NCBI GenBank assembly: GCA_963827785.1 | Contig: CAWHCT010000018.1 | Span: 189,770 to 253,769 of the forward strand | Source: Site-B1 sp963827785 | GTDB taxonomy: Bacteria; Bacteroidota; Bacteroidia; Flavobacteriales; Flavobacteriaceae | Direction of reading: 5' to 3' | DNA: 64,000 nucleotides | Part shown: piece by piece, positions 8,765 through 19,759 of the stretch | Numbering within the stretch: position 1 is the stretch's first letter | How the letters are laid out: the number at the start of each line of letters is the position of its first letter | Made by a program: the position numbers and the translations under genes | The notes under the pieces: generated by a model | The model's database searches: none | Told to the model about the DNA's origin: nothing | What the model saw: only the letters and a program-made list of their open reading frames with translations

Positions 8765-8812
8765 TCCCGATAGTTATCGGGACCAGAAAATAGGGATGTT
8801 TTTTTGTTTTAG
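8765..8812. repeat. palindrome copy 2 plus post-gene repeat family B, copy 1
   Basis: The palindrome tcccgatagttatcggga (8765-8782) runs into agaaaatagggatgttttt and gttttagag. The same order, with changes, occurs at 11724-11767 and in part at 16931-16963. Each copy follows a plus-strand gene. They may be terminator-like or REP-like elements. Confidence 0.5.
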
Positions 8813-8816
8813 AGTA

Positions 8817-9164
8817 TTACTTAATTTTTTTCCCGGAGCCAATAATCTGAATAAATCTTATAATAAAAATTATTTTAAGTGTTATGCCTAAAACGATAAA
8901 ATAGACAGGTTTAAGAAACAAATGTTCAGGATCTAACCAATACATTCCTACAAAAAATAATATCAATCCCAATCCTAAACAAAAAAGCTCTATGCCGGGT
9001 TTATATTCACCTTTTTTCACCTTTTTTATTATGTAGATTACCTTGCATACAACACCAATAATAATAAGGGATAAGCCTAAATTTTCTAATTGATTTGTTG
9101 CTCTAAGAATAATACCTATTGATAACGAAATAATTCCTGTAAATAATAAATACTTTGGTCCCAT
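8817..9164 (-). CDS. small multi-pass membrane protein, unknown
   Basis: The 115-aa protein has about four hydrophobic segments (near residues 5-20, 28-46, 59-77 and 86-105) separated by basic loops (KKVKKGEYKPG), and ends with the basic tail GSGKKIK. The architecture and the GxxxG-like glycine spacing resemble small flavobacterial membrane proteins related in style to the GldL N-terminus, but the Glu and Arg residues that make GldL recognisable are not visible, so I leave it unnamed. It lies alone on the minus strand. Confidence 0.65.
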   Translation of the reverse strand: MGPKYLLFTGIISLSIGIILRATNQLENLGLSLIIIGVVCKVIYIIKKVKKGEYKPGIELFCLGLGLILFFVGMYWLDPEHLFLKPVYFIVLGITLKIIFIIRFIQIIGSGKKIK

Positions 9165-9481
9165 TAAGATGTTTGAATGCGGCTAAATTAAACACTCAAA
9201 CCGATTTAATTCATGATATTTATTAGATTTTGATTGAAAAAACTTAATTATAGAATCTTATGGAAGAAGATGTTGAATTAAAAAATCATCAAAAAAAGAC
9301 AATCAATTAATAAAAATTCTTTCTTATTTCTTTCGATTGCTGTCAAGATAGAAGATAGAGATGCTTTTCCGTTTTTAAAGTGTTTGTTACTACTCAAAAC
9401 CTTTAATAAATTTTTGATATAGCAAAATATGTTTATTTTAGAAGCGCAAGTCAACTTAAAGGCAATCAGTATCAAGGTAAA
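9165..9481. other. gene-free AT-rich stretch
   Basis: These 317 bp contain no convincing gene on either strand. A minus-strand ORF here lacks coding character. The stretch should hold the promoters of the divergent genes on each side. Confidence 0.5.
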
Positions 9482-11630
9482 TTGTTCGATCAAAAAATAA
9501 CATATAAAACTAATCACTTAAAAAGATTACCAACGTTTTGTCTTTTGCTTTTCTTTTTTTTATTTGTCAAGGCACATGGCATAGCGGATCTTGGCAATAT
9601 TCCATTTATTACAACATGGAAAACTGATAATAATGGTATTTCTAATGACGATCAGATAATAATTCCCACAATTGGAGGCGGTTATAGTTATGATGTAAAT
9701 TGGGGAGATGGCAATGTGTCTACAGGCCAAACAGGTGATGCTATTCACTCCTATGCAAGTCCCGGAGTATATCAGGTAAGTATAACCGGAGAATTTCCGC
9801 GTATTTACTTTAATAATAGTGGTGATAAAGAAAAAATACTGAGTATTGATCAATGGGGCAATAATGTTTGGAGTTCTATGCTTAATGCATTTAGAGGATG
9901 TAATAATTTACTTGGTAATTTTATTGATACCCCAAATTTATCTCAGGTTAATAATATGTCATACATGTTTTATGACGCTCAATCATTCAATTCTTTTCTA
10001 GGAGATTGGGATGTGAGCAATGTAACAGATATGTCATTTTTGTTTTCCAGAGCGTTATCATTTGATCAGAATATAGGAAGTTGGGACGTGAGTAATGTGA
10101 CAAACATGTCTCACATGTTTGATAGTGCCACGTCCTTTAATCAAGAGATCGGCAATTGGGATGTGAGTAACGTTGTTGACATGTCAAATATGTTTTACTA
10201 TGCTATTTCATTTAATCAGAATCTAGATAATTGGAATGTTGGCAATGTAACGGACATGTCCTATATGTTCTACACGAGCTACAGCATTTAATGAAAGTAT
10301 TAGTAATTGGGATGTGAATAATGTGCTGGACATGTCCTATATGTTTTTTGATACCGTTTTATTCAATTCTGATATAGGTAACTGGGATGTTAGTAATGTC
10401 ACAGATTTGTCTTACATGTTCACTAACGCTTCAAATTTCAACCAAGACATAGGAGTCTGGAATGTTGGCAATGTAACTAATATGGCTGTCATGTTTTTTG
10501 AAGCAATTTCGTTCAATCAGGATATAGGAAATTGGAATGTAAGTAATGTAACGGATATGTCTAATATGTTCTATGAAGCTTCTTCCTTCGATCAAGATAT
10601 TGGTAATTGGGATGTCTCCAATGTCACAGATATGTCTTTTATGTTTGAAGAAGTACTGCTGTCTGTAGCCAATTATGATGCTTTGTTGATAGGATGGAAT
10701 TCCGGAAGTTTGCAATTTAATGTGCCTTTTAGTGGAGGACTAAGCCATTATTGCCAGGGAACATTATCAAGAGCTGATATGATCTCAAGTTATAACTGGC
10801 AAATTACTGATGGAGGAACCTTGGGACCGGTTATAGATGACCTTCCAGATTTAACAGTAGCCAATTTTTATGTGCTGCCAACTATTACGGGATCAAATCT
10901 AACCGGAAGTGAAGGATATTTCACCGAATCAAATGGTTCAGGTACTGCTTTTAACTCCGGTGAAGTAATTAACTTCAATGATTTTAGCTTATATCCAATT
11001 ATATTATATGTGTATGATAATTTAAATTTAGGTTGTGATTCAGAGCATAGTTTTGAACTGACTATAACTTCAGAAATATCATGTACAATACTGGCGTCCC
11101 CATTATCTGGGGAGACAGATGTACCTGTCAACACGAATCTGACATGGAATTCAATCAGTGAAGCAACAGGATATAGATTAAGTGTAGGAACAAGTTCAAA
11201 CGATTCAGATATTTTGAATTCTTTTGATGTTGGTAATGTTTTGAGTTATAGTTTGCCCCTTAATTTACCTGAGAACACACAAATTTTTGTAAAGATTTCA
11301 CCATATAATGAAGAATTAGAAGTTTTATCCTGTTCAGAAGAAAGTTTTAATACTGCATCCTATTCTAATTTAAACGATAAAATACCTAAATTTTTTACAC
11401 CAAATAATGATGGTATAAATGATCGATGGACAGTTTCGGATCCTTTAAATCAGGTTTCAAGAATTTTGATCTTAAATCGGTATGGTAAATTATTCATGGA
11501 TGTATTTGATTTTCCAGGAGGTTGGGATGGAAATTATAAAAATCAACCTTTACCGGTGGATGATTATTGGTATGTCATTTATTATAAAACGGGTGAAATT
11601 TTAAAAGGACATTTCAGTTTGATAAGATAA
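9482..11630 (+). CDS. BspA-like DUF285-repeat surface protein with T9SS type B sorting domain (one frameshift)
   Basis: Two ORFs, 9482-10291 and 10314-11630, read as one gene if one base near 10277 is removed; that restores the repeat unit as MFY-x-ATAFNESISNW. The start is a TTG, since no in-frame ATG exists before the signal peptide (LLLFFFLFVKAHG). After a PKD-like segment (WGDGNVSTGQTGDAIHSY) come ten units of about 25 residues with the pattern DVSNVTDMSxMFxxATSFNQDIGNW-like, the DUF285 lipoprotein/BspA repeat. A beta-sandwich region follows, and the last 80 residues form a type B sorting domain (FFTPNNDGINDRW ... GGWDGNYKNQPLPVDDYWY). The protein is therefore exported through Sec, then T9SS, to the surface. 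DUF285 proteins are usually adhesins. Whether the break is real or a sequencing error is open. Confidence 0.8.
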
Positions 11631-11723
11631 ATAAATGGTGTTTTATGGTTTTTCCAAATCAGTAAATAATTCTATAAAAAGTTTTTTCTCTCGTCTCGTC
11701 TATTACCACCGCCGGCTATCGTG

Positions 11724-11767
11724 GTTATCGGGATAAGAAAATTCAGATGTTTTTCTGTTTTAAGAGC
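11724..11767. repeat. post-gene repeat family B, copy 2
   Basis: gttatcgggataagaaaattc followed by agatgtttttctgttttaa aligns with 8775-8812. It lies 94 bp after the BspA-like gene. Confidence 0.45.
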
Positions 11768-11906
11768 CTTTGTTAACTCAATATTTCCTTGGAAGTGACT
11801 TAGCATCATTTAAATTCAAATTAAATCATGGATATTAGTGTATTTCATCGATTAAATTTGGCATTATATCGGTATATTACTATATTTAAGCACTTAACCG
11901 CAGATT

Positions 11907-14900
11907 ATGGGAGCCCCAAAATTCCTGTCTATTATAAAGTCAATTTTTTACGACCTTACTTGTCAGGGAATAATATTATTATTTTTACTTATAAGTTTTA
12001 CTTCTCAGGCTCAAATCATGCAGCTTGAAGTGGTTGGTGGTACAGTGGTAACTCAGGGTTCCACTATTACAATAAATGCCGGTTCAAGTCTTGATTTTAG
12101 AATTACAAATATTGAAACGACTAATTGTAAAAACTTAAATATAAAAGATGTCGATATTTCCAATACTACAGATTTTGACATAGATCCTAACAATCCTAAG
12201 AAAAATATAAAACCGGCTGACTGTCCGGGTAACAAGAAATTTCTAGATTTTGAAATTGTAAATATAAGTCCTGCCTGCGCTACTGCTAGCACGCTTGTAA
12301 CTGTAGAAATTAAGAATCAAGCAGATTTTACTTTTACTTTAGAGGTAATAAGTTCACCTGAAATATATGTTTTAGGTGGGAATCCATGGTCAGATATCTT
12401 TCACAATTCTACGATCACTTCTGATACAAATGGCACTTATTTCGGTGTTGTTGAGGAAGGAAGTGTTATTACAAGGACATATTTTGTTACTAATGTAGGA
12501 AGTTGTTATTTGGATATTACTGCATTATCAAGTTCAAACTCGGACTTTGCCGTAACATCACCATATCCAATACCATCAAATAATATTCTTCCGTACGATT
12601 ATATTCTTATAGATGTTACTTTTACATGCTCCTGTTGCAGGTACTGGAACTCAGACAGCTACAATCAGTATTGATAACTCTGACAATACGACATTTAATT
12701 TTGATGTAAGTGCCGAAATGTTTAATGAGAATATTCCTGGGCCTGGAGGTATTACAGCCGATTTTAGATTATGGCTTAAAACAAGCAGAGGAATTATTAA
12801 AACAGGAACGAATGTGTCTTTATGGAAAGATCTGGGAACAAATGGAAAAGATGCCGAGCAACCTATATCTGCGAATCAACCCACTTACTTTGATGATGTA
12901 ACATCAAACATTAATTTCAACCCGGTCATACAATTTGAAAATGATGGAGCAGGGACGGAGCAGTACTTGTATAATACCACAAATGGATTTTACAGCCAGG
13001 ATATTTTTATAGTCATGATTCCGGATGCTGCCATGTCCAGTGGTTCACCAAGAAACACAATTTTTTCCGGAGTTTCTTCCCGTAATCCTAACGATATTAC
13101 TGGAGTCGGTTTTGGAGATTATTCAACGCGATTCACAGATGAGATATTGTCATATAACCAAGACACTGAAACATCTTATAATGGTGTGGCGGAAATTAGT
13201 ACAACTAAATCCTACAGTAATGCGGGAATTATAAATGTAAGAAATGATGCAAGCCCGGTAACAGCGCAAGAAATACTATATAACTCCCAATTATTGAGCA
13301 CATCTTCAGTTGATGACATCATCCCTTATGTAAATGTGGGATATGTTGATCCCTCACCACCGAATTCAGTATTTGGGACAGAATTTTGGATTGGTAAAAA
13401 TTTCGACCAGCAAGGAAGTTTAAATGGACGAGTTGCAGAAATATTCACATTTGCAGAACGTGTTACAGATTCCGATCGACAAAAGATAGAATCTTATTTG
13501 GCAATAAAATATGGTATTACCTTGGGAAGCTCAAATGAAGCACAAAAGGATTATATCAATTCTTTTAATACAATTGTTTGGGACATAACCTCCAATTCGG
13601 GATATAACTATGATGTAGCAGGTATTGGTAGAGATTCCATTTCCGACTTAAACCAGAAACAATCTAAAACATTAAATTCGATTAACGGAGTAACAATTGG
13701 TTTAGGTGGTATTTATGATACGAATAGTGCAAATCCTAATGAATTTGAAGACGATGGTGATTTCTTAGTGTGGGGAAATAATAATGGGGCTTTATCCGGA
13801 ACCAATACGAATACAATTACGATTGCCTCCGGAATTACAACTTCCGCTACAAGAATAAATAGAAAATGGAAGATAGTTGAGAGTGTTGAGGCTGTTGGTG
13901 GGGATTTGGAAACTGTTTTTGTGGGTATACCTGAAACAGCATTTAGTGGATTTTCTAAAACAGTAGATGAAGAATATGCATTAATTGTTGCCGATGATCC
14001 TGCTTTTGCAGATGGTGATATAATTGATGTAGTTCCGTTGTCAATACATGCAGATCCATCAACAGGAATTCCAATATTAGATCAATATGGTAGCCCAATC
14101 TATAAAACATGGTACAATTTTCATGAAACCAAGTATTTTACTTTTGGTAAAGTGCCTAGATTAATAGAAAAGCATTCTATTAATATTGCCTCAGGAGATT
14201 ACATGGTAGGTGAAGTTCCAATGAATCTAAATGCAAATGCATTTGCTGTTTCTGCATGGATTAAAAGCAGCCCAAGTGCAAATACCAGGACTATAATGGC
14301 AAAAGGAAGTAAATTGCAATTGCGTTTAAATCCTTCTAATCAAGTTGAAGTTACATTAGATGATCTTGCATCTGCAAAATTCACTTCTACAATTGGCATA
14401 AATGATAGTAAATGGCATCAGATAACATTTGTTTATAAAAGTGGGACCATCTTTTTATACATTGACGGAGTTTTAGATCATTCGGAACAAGATGTAGTTG
14501 CTCCTTCGCCTAATTTTAATCATTTTTCTGTTGGAGCCATTTACGATGATAAAAATTCAATAACTAATCCATTTTTAGGGGAGATAGATGAAATTTATAT
14601 ATGGAATCAGGCACTAACAGAAGATCAGGTAAGATATCTCATGAATCAAGAGGTGGAACGATTTGATGTTAGCGGCACTGATTATGTTACCGGCAAAATA
14701 ATTCCGTTTGGCAGCTCAAGTAATGTGGTGGCATCAATTCCATGGAGTGACCTGGTACTATATTATAATTTCAATTGTTTTCATGGTTCTACAGTTGAAG
14801 GTTTATCAGATAGTAGACAATTTCTAAGATTGAAACACTTAGATAAGGATAAAACTTTACTTGTTGATCAGACCGCGCCATTACCATATGTTACGGCAGC

Positions 14901-16875
14901 TGATGGTGCTTGGGATGACCCGGGAACCTGGTCTAACAGTGCTGATCAGATGGTACCAAATTCGTTAAGTTTGGATGGTGTAACACACGTAGATTGGAAT
15001 ACTGTAGAATTAAATCATAACATATCCTCAGGCGACAGGGATATCGCTCTTTTAGCATTAAAAAATAATTCAGGAGTAATCACAATAGCAGATCCAAACG
15101 AAGATCCGGATGAAACAAATTCAGGACAAGCCTTGAAAATAACAAATTACTTAGAAATAGATGGTGTCATTGACCTGGTAGGTGAATCACAATTGATACA
15201 AACTGAAGGTAGTATTCTTGATGAAGATAGTGGCGGCTATATTGAAAGGGATCAGCAAGGAACAGCAAATAGTTTTAACTATAATTATTGGTCATCTTCA
15301 GTGGGTCCAACTAGCGGTGACACGGCCACAAGGGGAACAGGTATTTCAAGTACAAATGCCAGTCATTCCATCTCTGATGTGTTATTTGATGGAACCGATT
15401 CCAATATCCATCAAAATATTTCCTTCTTTCCTTCTCATACAGCTGCGGATTCTGGTACTTCTAGTCCTATTATCATAAGTTCCTATTGGCTTTACAAATT
15501 TTATGGTGCTGATGATAACTATAATTCTTGGGAATCTATTTCCGAAACTTCGAATTTAACTCCAGGTGAAGGTTATACTATGAAAGGTTCCTCTGGTGCT
15601 GCAGATATTCTTAACGATTTACAAAACTATGTGTTTAAAGGAAAACCAAACAATGGTGACATTACACTAACTTTGGATAACTCATCTGGAAATGTACATC
15701 GTTTAATTGGAAACCCATATCCTTCTGCGATTGATGCCACAGAATTTATTTTAGATAATTTAAGCGTTGCGGACGGAGGCAACAATGTAAATGGAACCAT
15801 TTTTAACGGAGCTTTATATTTTTGGGATCATTTTGGTGAAGAGAATTCACATAATTTGGGTGACTATGTTGGGGGTTATGCCACAAGAAACTTAATAGGA
15901 GGCGTAGCCGCAATATCGAACGACAATCGCATAAATAATACCTCAAATGCAGGTAGTCCCGCTTTGGGGACTAAAGAGCCAGGACAGTTTATTCCGGTAA
16001 ATCAAGGATTTTTTGTGTCAACTGAAATAGCTGGATTTAATGATGATAATGGCTTACCAATTGCCACCGTAGATGGCGGTAATATTATATTTAAAAATAA
16101 TCAGCGCGTTTTTGTTCCGGAAACCACAAGTAGTTCAGTCTTTTTTAGAACCTCGTCACTTAATTTGACAGATCATGAGTCTTACAATAGCTATCAAAAA
16201 ATTAGATTGATTTTTGACTCTCCAGGTGGATATCATAGACAAATTCTTATTGGAAATGATCCCAATGCTTCCCAAGGTTTTGATATGGGTTACGATGCTT
16301 TTATGGCCACAATCAATCAGGAAGATATGTATTGGCTAATAAATCAAGGACGATTTGTAATACAGGGTGTTAATGAGTTTAATGATGGTCAAGAATTTCC
16401 TTTAGGCTTGATTATAAAGGAATCGGGATTGGCACGCATTAAAATCGGTGATCTGGAAAACATAGATTCCAATACTGAAATCTATATAAAAGATAATGCT
16501 TCAGGGGAGCAATTTGAAATTCGAAATGAACCATTTGAAATCGATTTAGAAGCAGGAACTTATAACGATAGATTTAGCCTTGTTTTTGCATCAAGGATAA
16601 TAGAGGAAGAAGATATCATTACAGAAGAATCTTTGATAGGTGAAGAAGATGTAATAGTATATTTCAATTCACCGTCGTCTGAGTTGACAATTCGTGTTGG
16701 AACAAATGTATCAATCTTGGATGTGACCTTAAACAATGCTCTTGGACAAAGAATTGAAGAATTAGATTTTTCCTCAGACATTAATACGATTCAATTATAT
16801 GTCAATACTGGAGTTTATATTCTTCAAATAAAAACCTCTGTAGGTTCTGTAATCAAGAAAATAATTGTTAAATAA
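11907..16875 (+). CDS. large secreted LamG-domain protein with T9SS type A sorting domain (one frameshift)
   Basis: ORFs 11907-12674 and 12613-16875 join into one protein of about 1,655 residues if one T near 12627 is removed, which gives DVTFTAPVAGTGTQTATIS. The order is: signal peptide ending SFTSQAQ; a choice-of-anchor D (HYDIN/ASPM-like) domain of about 200 residues; the LWLK-type domain (ADFRLWLKTSRG) with fused concanavalin-like fold, common in flavobacterial surface proteins; a LamG/pentraxin-like domain near residues 760-910 (KWHQITFVYKSGTIFLYIDG); a long beta-rich stretch; and a type A Por-secretion tail at the end (YFNSPSSELTIRV ... GVYILQIKTSVGSVIKKIIVK). It is predicted to be a T9SS-exported adhesin or glycan-binding protein. 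It follows the BspA-like gene on the same strand. Confidence 0.8.
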
Positions 16876-16930
16876 TTATTGCTTCTTCATTCTTAACAAA
16901 CTAATCCCATTTTACCACTGCTAATCATCG

Positions 16931-16963
16931 TTTAAAAGATTCGGATGTTTTTCGTTTTAAAAC
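16931..16963. repeat. post-gene repeat family B, copy 3 (partial)
   Basis: tttaaaagattcggatgttt followed by ttcgttttaaaac aligns with the core of the copies at 8775-8812 and 11724-11767. It lies 56 bp after a plus-strand gene, as the others do. Confidence 0.4.
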
Positions 16964-17082
16964 TTTTATACTTATAAAATTCTTAAAGAGTTATTAATAA
17001 AAATGATGGAGCCAATTTTTTTACTATTTTTATAGGAGCTTCATTTTTGCCAAAGATTTCCTATACTTCAAAAAATTAGATT

Positions 17083-17544
17083 ATGCCAGTATATCAATTA
17101 GATATTAACAACCAGTTTGTTAATGTAGAGGCCGACAGAGACACTCCTTTATTGTGGGTTTTAAGAGATCAGTTAAACCTATTAGGAACAAAATATGGCT
17201 GCGGTATTGGTCAATGCGGCTCATGCGTAGTGCACATAGATGGAATAGCAGTTAAAAGCTGTTTATTGCAAGTCTCACAACTTCAGGGAATGAAAATAAC
17301 TACCATAGAAGGACTCTCGGAGGAAGGTTTGCATCCTGTTCAGGAAGCGTGGAAAGAGGTTGATGTGCCGCAATGCGGCTACTGCCAAACTGGTCAGATC
17401 ATGACCGCTTCTGCTTTTCTTAAGAATAATCCTAAACCAACCGATTCCGAGATTAGAAACGCGATGCAAACAAACATTTGCAGATGTGCCACTTACAACA
17501 GTATAGAAAAAGCGGTAAAGATTGCTGCTAAAAAATTAAGTTAA
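17083..17544 (+). CDS. (2Fe-2S)-binding subunit of a molybdenum hydroxylase (IorA/CoxS type)
   Basis: The 153-aa protein carries two [2Fe-2S] clusters. The N-terminal plant-ferredoxin-like domain has CGIGQCGSC (residues about 42-50) with a further Cys near 62; the C-terminal all-helical domain has QCGYCQTGQ and NICRCATY. It passes electrons from the molybdopterin subunit to an acceptor, as in isoquinoline 1-oxidoreductase or aldehyde oxidoreductases. The length is right for a stand-alone small subunit. It is first in an operon with the large subunit (18-bp gap), XdhC and a MocA-like enzyme. There is no FAD subunit nearby, which fits the two-subunit IorAB type that hands electrons to a cytochrome or other external acceptor. 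Confidence 0.92.
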   Translation: MPVYQLDINNQFVNVEADRDTPLLWVLRDQLNLLGTKYGCGIGQCGSCVVHIDGIAVKSCLLQVSQLQGMKITTIEGLSEEGLHPVQEAWKEVDVPQCGYCQTGQIMTASAFLKNNPKPTDSEIRNAMQTNICRCATYNSIEKAVKIAAKKLS

Positions 17545-17562
17545 ACAGTAAATCCGCATCAA

Positions 17563-19716
17563 ATGAAAACTTCAAGACAAATAAATAAAAGCAGGAGAGA
17601 TTTTTTAAGAACTTCTGCATTAGCTAGTGGTGGTATGATCATCGGGTTTAACTTGTTCAATGCCTGTAAACCGGATATTAAACCTCCTGTAGATCTAAGT
17701 CTGTTAGATTATAATGATTTTAATGCATTTATTAAAATATCAGATGATGGTAAAGTGACCATTTTTGCCCCAAACCCTGAGATCGGTCAGGGCGTGAAAA
17801 CTTCAATGCCTATGCTTATTGCAGAAGAGCTTGATGTTGCCTGGAAAGATGTGAATGTCGTACAAGGAGCTCTTGATACCAAAAATTATACAAGACAGGT
17901 TGCCGGAGGTAGTCAATCTATAAGATTAGGCTGGGAGCCATTGCGTGAAACCGGAGCAACTGCAAGGCAAATGCTGGTTAATGCTGCAGCTGCTAAATGG
18001 AATGTAGATCCATCAGAATGCACTACAAATGAAGGTGTTATTAAAAATGCCAATGGCGATAAATTGGGTTACGGAGAAGTTGTAAAAGAAGCAGCTATGT
18101 TGGAAGTTCCCGATCAGGTTACTCTCAAAGATCCGAAAGATTTTAAAATTATTGGAGCGGATATAAGCAATGTAGATATTGATAAAATAATAACAGGTAA
18201 ACCGTTATTTGGGTTAGACTATAAAGTTGATGGAATGCTATATGCTTCCGTTATGAGACCACCGGCATTCGGACAGAAACTGGCGTCTTTTGATGACACA
18301 AATGCAAGAGAAGTAAACGGAGTACAAGATGTTATAAAATTTGGTGATAAAATAGCTGTTTTGGCCACTAATACCTGGTCTGCAATGAAAGGAAAAAATG
18401 CTTTAAAAGCAGAATGGAAAGAAGATTCTAAACCTGAAGACACCAAACTGCATGATGAGAAACTTTTAGGATTGCTCGATGGTAATTCTTTTGAAACACT
18501 TCGGAAAGATGGTGATGTTAAAGAAGCATTTTCTGAAGCCGATCTGGTTTTAGAAAGAACCTATGAATCTCCTTTTTTACCTCATAACTGCATGGAACCA
18601 ATGAATTTTTTCGCAAATGTGACTGCAGATAAGATAGAATTGGTAGGTCCTATTCAAACTCCGGAAGGCACTGCATATGGTGTTGCAAAAATGTTAGGTA
18701 GAAGTGCAAGTGAAGTGAGTCTTCAAATGACCAGGATGGGTGGAGGATTCGGAAGACGTTTATATGGCGATTTTGCTATGGAAGCAGCAGAGATTTCACA
18801 TCTTGCTAAAAAACCTGTACAAGTGGTCTTCTCTCGTGAAGATGATATGACAGACGGCATTTATAGACCGGCTATTAAGTATAGAATAGCGGCATCGATT
18901 AAAGAAGGTAAATTAACAGGATATCATTTAAAGGAAGCAGCTATAAATAATAATATGTACGGATTGATACCAAACTTCTTTCCTGCGGGAGCAATTGAAA
19001 ATTATCAGGTAGATGTTGCCAATTATAAAAGTAATATTACAACAGGTGCATGGAGAGCACCATACACTAATTTTTTAGCATTTGCGGAACAAAGTTTCTT
19101 TGATGAACTGGCAGAAGTTATGCAAGTAGATCGTATACAATTACATTTGGATTTATTACAAAAGGTAAAAGGTACTACAGATGAACGCATTCAGTACAGT
19201 CCTGAACGTTTAGAAACGGTCATCAAACTAGCAGTTGAAAAATCTAGATGGGGGAAAATGAAGGAAGGCATTTATCAGGGATTTTCAACTTATTATTGCC
19301 ATAATACTCATGTAGCAGAAGTCGTGGATCTGGAAATGCAGAATGGATTCCCAATTATAAAGAAAGTGACCTGTGTTGTAGATTGTGGTATCGTTGTTAA
19401 TCCTCTTGGAGCAAGAAATCAGGTAGAAGGTGGAGTTCTTGACGGAATTGGTCATGCGATGTATGGTGAGTTAACTTTTGTTGACGGCATACCATCATCA
19501 AATAATTTTGACACTTATCAATTGATAAGGATAAATCAGACACCACAGGTTGATGTTCATTTTATTGAAAGCGATATGGCACCAACCGGACTTGGAGAAC
19601 CAACATTACCACCAGTAGGTGGGGCTATTGCCAATGCCATTTATGCGGCTACTAAAAAACGTATTTACAAACAGCCTTATATCAATAATCTGGAATTACA
19701 GGATTTTAAGGCTTAA
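17563..19716 (+). CDS. molybdopterin-binding catalytic subunit, IorB-like, Tat-exported
   Basis: The 717-aa protein is the catalytic subunit of the xanthine oxidase family, IorB subgroup. A twin-arginine signal (NKSRRDFLRTSAL, R11-R12) precedes a hydrophobic stretch that ends FNAC, so it may also be lipidated at that Cys. Cofactor-binding motifs include MGGGFGRRLYGDF near residue 392 and, near the C-terminus, GLGEPTLPPVGGAIANAI with the conserved Glu that acts as base. It should hydroxylate an aldehyde or N-heterocycle in the periplasm with water as oxygen source and molybdopterin cytosine dinucleotide as cofactor. The substrate cannot be told from sequence. Confidence 0.9.
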   Translation: MKTSRQINKSRRDFLRTSALASGGMIIGFNLFNACKPDIKPPVDLSLLDYNDFNAFIKISDDGKVTIFAPNPEIGQGVKTSMPMLIAEELDVAWKDVNVVQGALDTKNYTRQVAGGSQSIRLGWEPLRETGATARQMLVNAAAAKWNVDPSECTTNEGVIKNANGDKLGYGEVVKEAAMLEVPDQVTLKDPKDFKIIGADISNVDIDKIITGKPLFGLDYKVDGMLYASVMRPPAFGQKLASFDDTNAREVNGVQDVIKFGDKIAVLATNTWSAMKGKNALKAEWKEDSKPEDTKLHDEKLLGLLDGNSFETLRKDGDVKEAFSEADLVLERTYESPFLPHNCMEPMNFFANVTADKIELVGPIQTPEGTAYGVAKMLGRSASEVSLQMTRMGGGFGRRLYGDFAMEAAEISHLAKKPVQVVFSREDDMTDGIYRPAIKYRIAASIKEGKLTGYHLKEAAINNNMYGLIPNFFPAGAIENYQVDVANYKSNITTGAWRAPYTNFLAFAEQSFFDELAEVMQVDRIQLHLDLLQKVKGTTDERIQYSPERLETVIKLAVEKSRWGKMKEGIYQGFSTYYCHNTHVAEVVDLEMQNGFPIIKKVTCVVDCGIVVNPLGARNQVEGGVLDGIGHAMYGELTFVDGIPSSNNFDTYQLIRINQTPQVDVHFIESDMAPTGLGEPTLPPVGGAIANAIYAATKKRIYKQPYINNLELQDFKA

Positions 19717-19759
19717 ATTCGGAATCTAAAAAACACGAACAGATTAAATAAGTTCCTTT

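Noticed and set aside
9278..9517. 79-codon minus-strand ORF before the BspA-like gene
   Set aside because: Composition follows AT-rich non-coding DNA and it overlaps the start of the real plus-strand gene.
10250..10320. Programmed ribosomal frameshifting as the reason for the split BspA-like gene
   Set aside because: No slippery heptamer or following structure is seen at the site, and the same kind of +1 break is found in unrelated genes of the window.
9960..10640. Regular 75-bp repeats that might look like a CRISPR or minisatellite
   Set aside because: They are in-frame DUF285 protein repeats with variable DNA between conserved codons; no constant repeat/spacer pattern.
12613..12720. Independent start for the LamG gene at 12613
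   Set aside because: The predicted start has no signal peptide, and the upstream ORF supplies it and joins in frame after removal of one base.
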